Below, in pieces: positions 5,382 to 5,919 of a stretch of 5,919 bases of DNA. The DNA is from Ferroglobus sp. GTDB taxonomy: Archaea > Halobacteriota > Archaeoglobi > Archaeoglobales > Archaeoglobaceae. The stretch lies in contig WAQS01000243.1 in assembly GCA_015520115.1 (NCBI GenBank), positions 1-5,919 of the forward strand, given 5' to 3'. The notes beneath the pieces are model-generated. The model was not told the origin of the DNA. It saw nothing but the letters and a program-made list of their open reading frames with translations, and did no database searches. The stretch's first letter is position 1. Each line of letters begins with the position of its first letter. The position numbers and the translations under genes were made by a program.

Positions 5382-5919
5382 ATGTACTACGAAATAAGGG
5401 AGTTGGAAGCTAAGAGCTTTCAAGTAAGCCTCGAAAACGGAAAAGTTGAAAATGCAAAGTATTCGGAATATTGCGGAAAATCTTTTAGGGTTTTAAAAAA
5501 TGGCTTTTGGGGATACTTTGTAGGGAATTTGAGGGATGAAGAGGGTTTGAAAAAAGCCGAAAAATTGGCAATTTTCGAGGCTGATTCGGAAGTCGACAGC
5601 ACACCCTTCGAAGGAAGCTTCGTTTTCAAGCAGAAAAAGAAACTTGAAGATATAAGCGTTGAAGAAAAGGTCGAGTTTTTGAGAGAAATTGACAAAATTC
5701 TGAGAAAGGAGGGAATCGTAAGCAGGAAACTCACGTACTTAGAAGTTTTTAGAAATGTCCGCATCAGGAACTCCTCCGGAGGAGAAGTGAGTTACAAAGT
5801 GCCAAGGTGTGGAATAATCATTCAAGCTTACGCTAAAGGAGAAACCCTCCAGTTCTACGGAGAGAGGTTGATGAAGGTCGGCGGGTTTGAAGTTGTCGAT
5901 AAAGCGTATGATGTTGCCG
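5382..5919 (+). CDS. TldD/PmbA-family protein, N-terminal part (runs off window)
   Basis: The frame is open from ATG 5382 to the right edge, giving 179 residues of a protein that is usually about 430-460 long. An in-frame stop at 5373-5375 makes 5382 the first possible ATG. The N-terminal domain of the family is recognisable: a start rich in VSLENGKVE, then a G-X-S-F-R-V-L-K-N-G segment and FVGNL, followed by a helix EEGLKKAEKLA. TldD and its partner TldE/PmbA form a dimer that acts as a zinc protease on peptides; TldD carries the HEXXXH motif and the partner does not. That motif would lie beyond the window, so which of the two this is cannot be decided. There is no good SD site. The cytochromes upstream are probably unrelated in function. 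Confidence 0.8.
   Translation, partial: MYYEIRELEAKSFQVSLENGKVENAKYSEYCGKSFRVLKNGFWGYFVGNLRDEEGLKKAEKLAIFEADSEVDSTPFEGSFVFKQKKKLEDISVEEKVEFLREIDKILRKEGIVSRKLTYLEVFRNVRIRNSSGGEVSYKVPRCGIIIQAYAKGETLQFYGERLMKVGGFEVVDKAYDVA

Noticed and set aside
5420..5764. Minus-strand ORF of 114 codons opposite the tldD-type gene
   Set aside because: The plus-strand frame is open to the window edge with recognisable TldD/PmbA features; the antisense product is Ser/Phe/Lys-rich and unlike any family I know.

Overview
The window looks like chromosomal DNA of a hyperthermophilic euryarchaeon. Three things point that way: archaeosine tRNA-modification genes (position 15 of archaeal tRNA), archaeal TATA/BRE-type promoters about 27 bases from start codons with no Shine-Dalgarno (SD) site, and proteins rich in Lys, Glu and Ile. 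Adjacent multiheme c-type cytochromes on charged tethers suggest an iron-reducing member of the Archaeoglobales (Ferroglobus/Geoglobus type). That placement is an inference, not a match I could compute.

Layout. Positions 87-720, minus strand: a two-gene toxin-antitoxin operon, mntA (nucleotidyltransferase antitoxin) then hepT (HEPN ribonuclease toxin), overlapping by 8 bases and followed by a T-rich stretch. Positions 721-1146: a mostly non-coding gap with the divergent promoters of the two flanking operons, an exact 9-base tandem repeat, and either a small ORF of 54 codons or the remains of a decayed gene. Positions 1147-4120, plus strand: tgtA and arcS, overlapping by 17 bases. TgtA puts preQ0 into tRNA at position 15, and ArcS then acts on that preQ0 to start its conversion to archaeosine. 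TgtA here lacks the C-terminal PUA RNA-binding domain, while ArcS has one. Positions 4219-5361: two secreted pentaheme cytochromes c, 3 bases apart, with their own promoter and a T-rich terminator. They are paralogues, and each has exactly five CXXCH motifs plus exactly five other histidines. Positions 5382-5919: the first 179 codons of a TldD/PmbA-family gene that runs off the right end.

The toxin-antitoxin pair, the archaeosine operon, the cytochrome pair and the tldD-type gene look like separate transcription units with no evident functional link. Within units the genes clearly work together. No CRISPR array, tRNA, rRNA or intact mobile element is visible. The most interesting parts are the small matched pentaheme pair, the domain division between TgtA and ArcS, and the gene-like debris upstream of tgtA.
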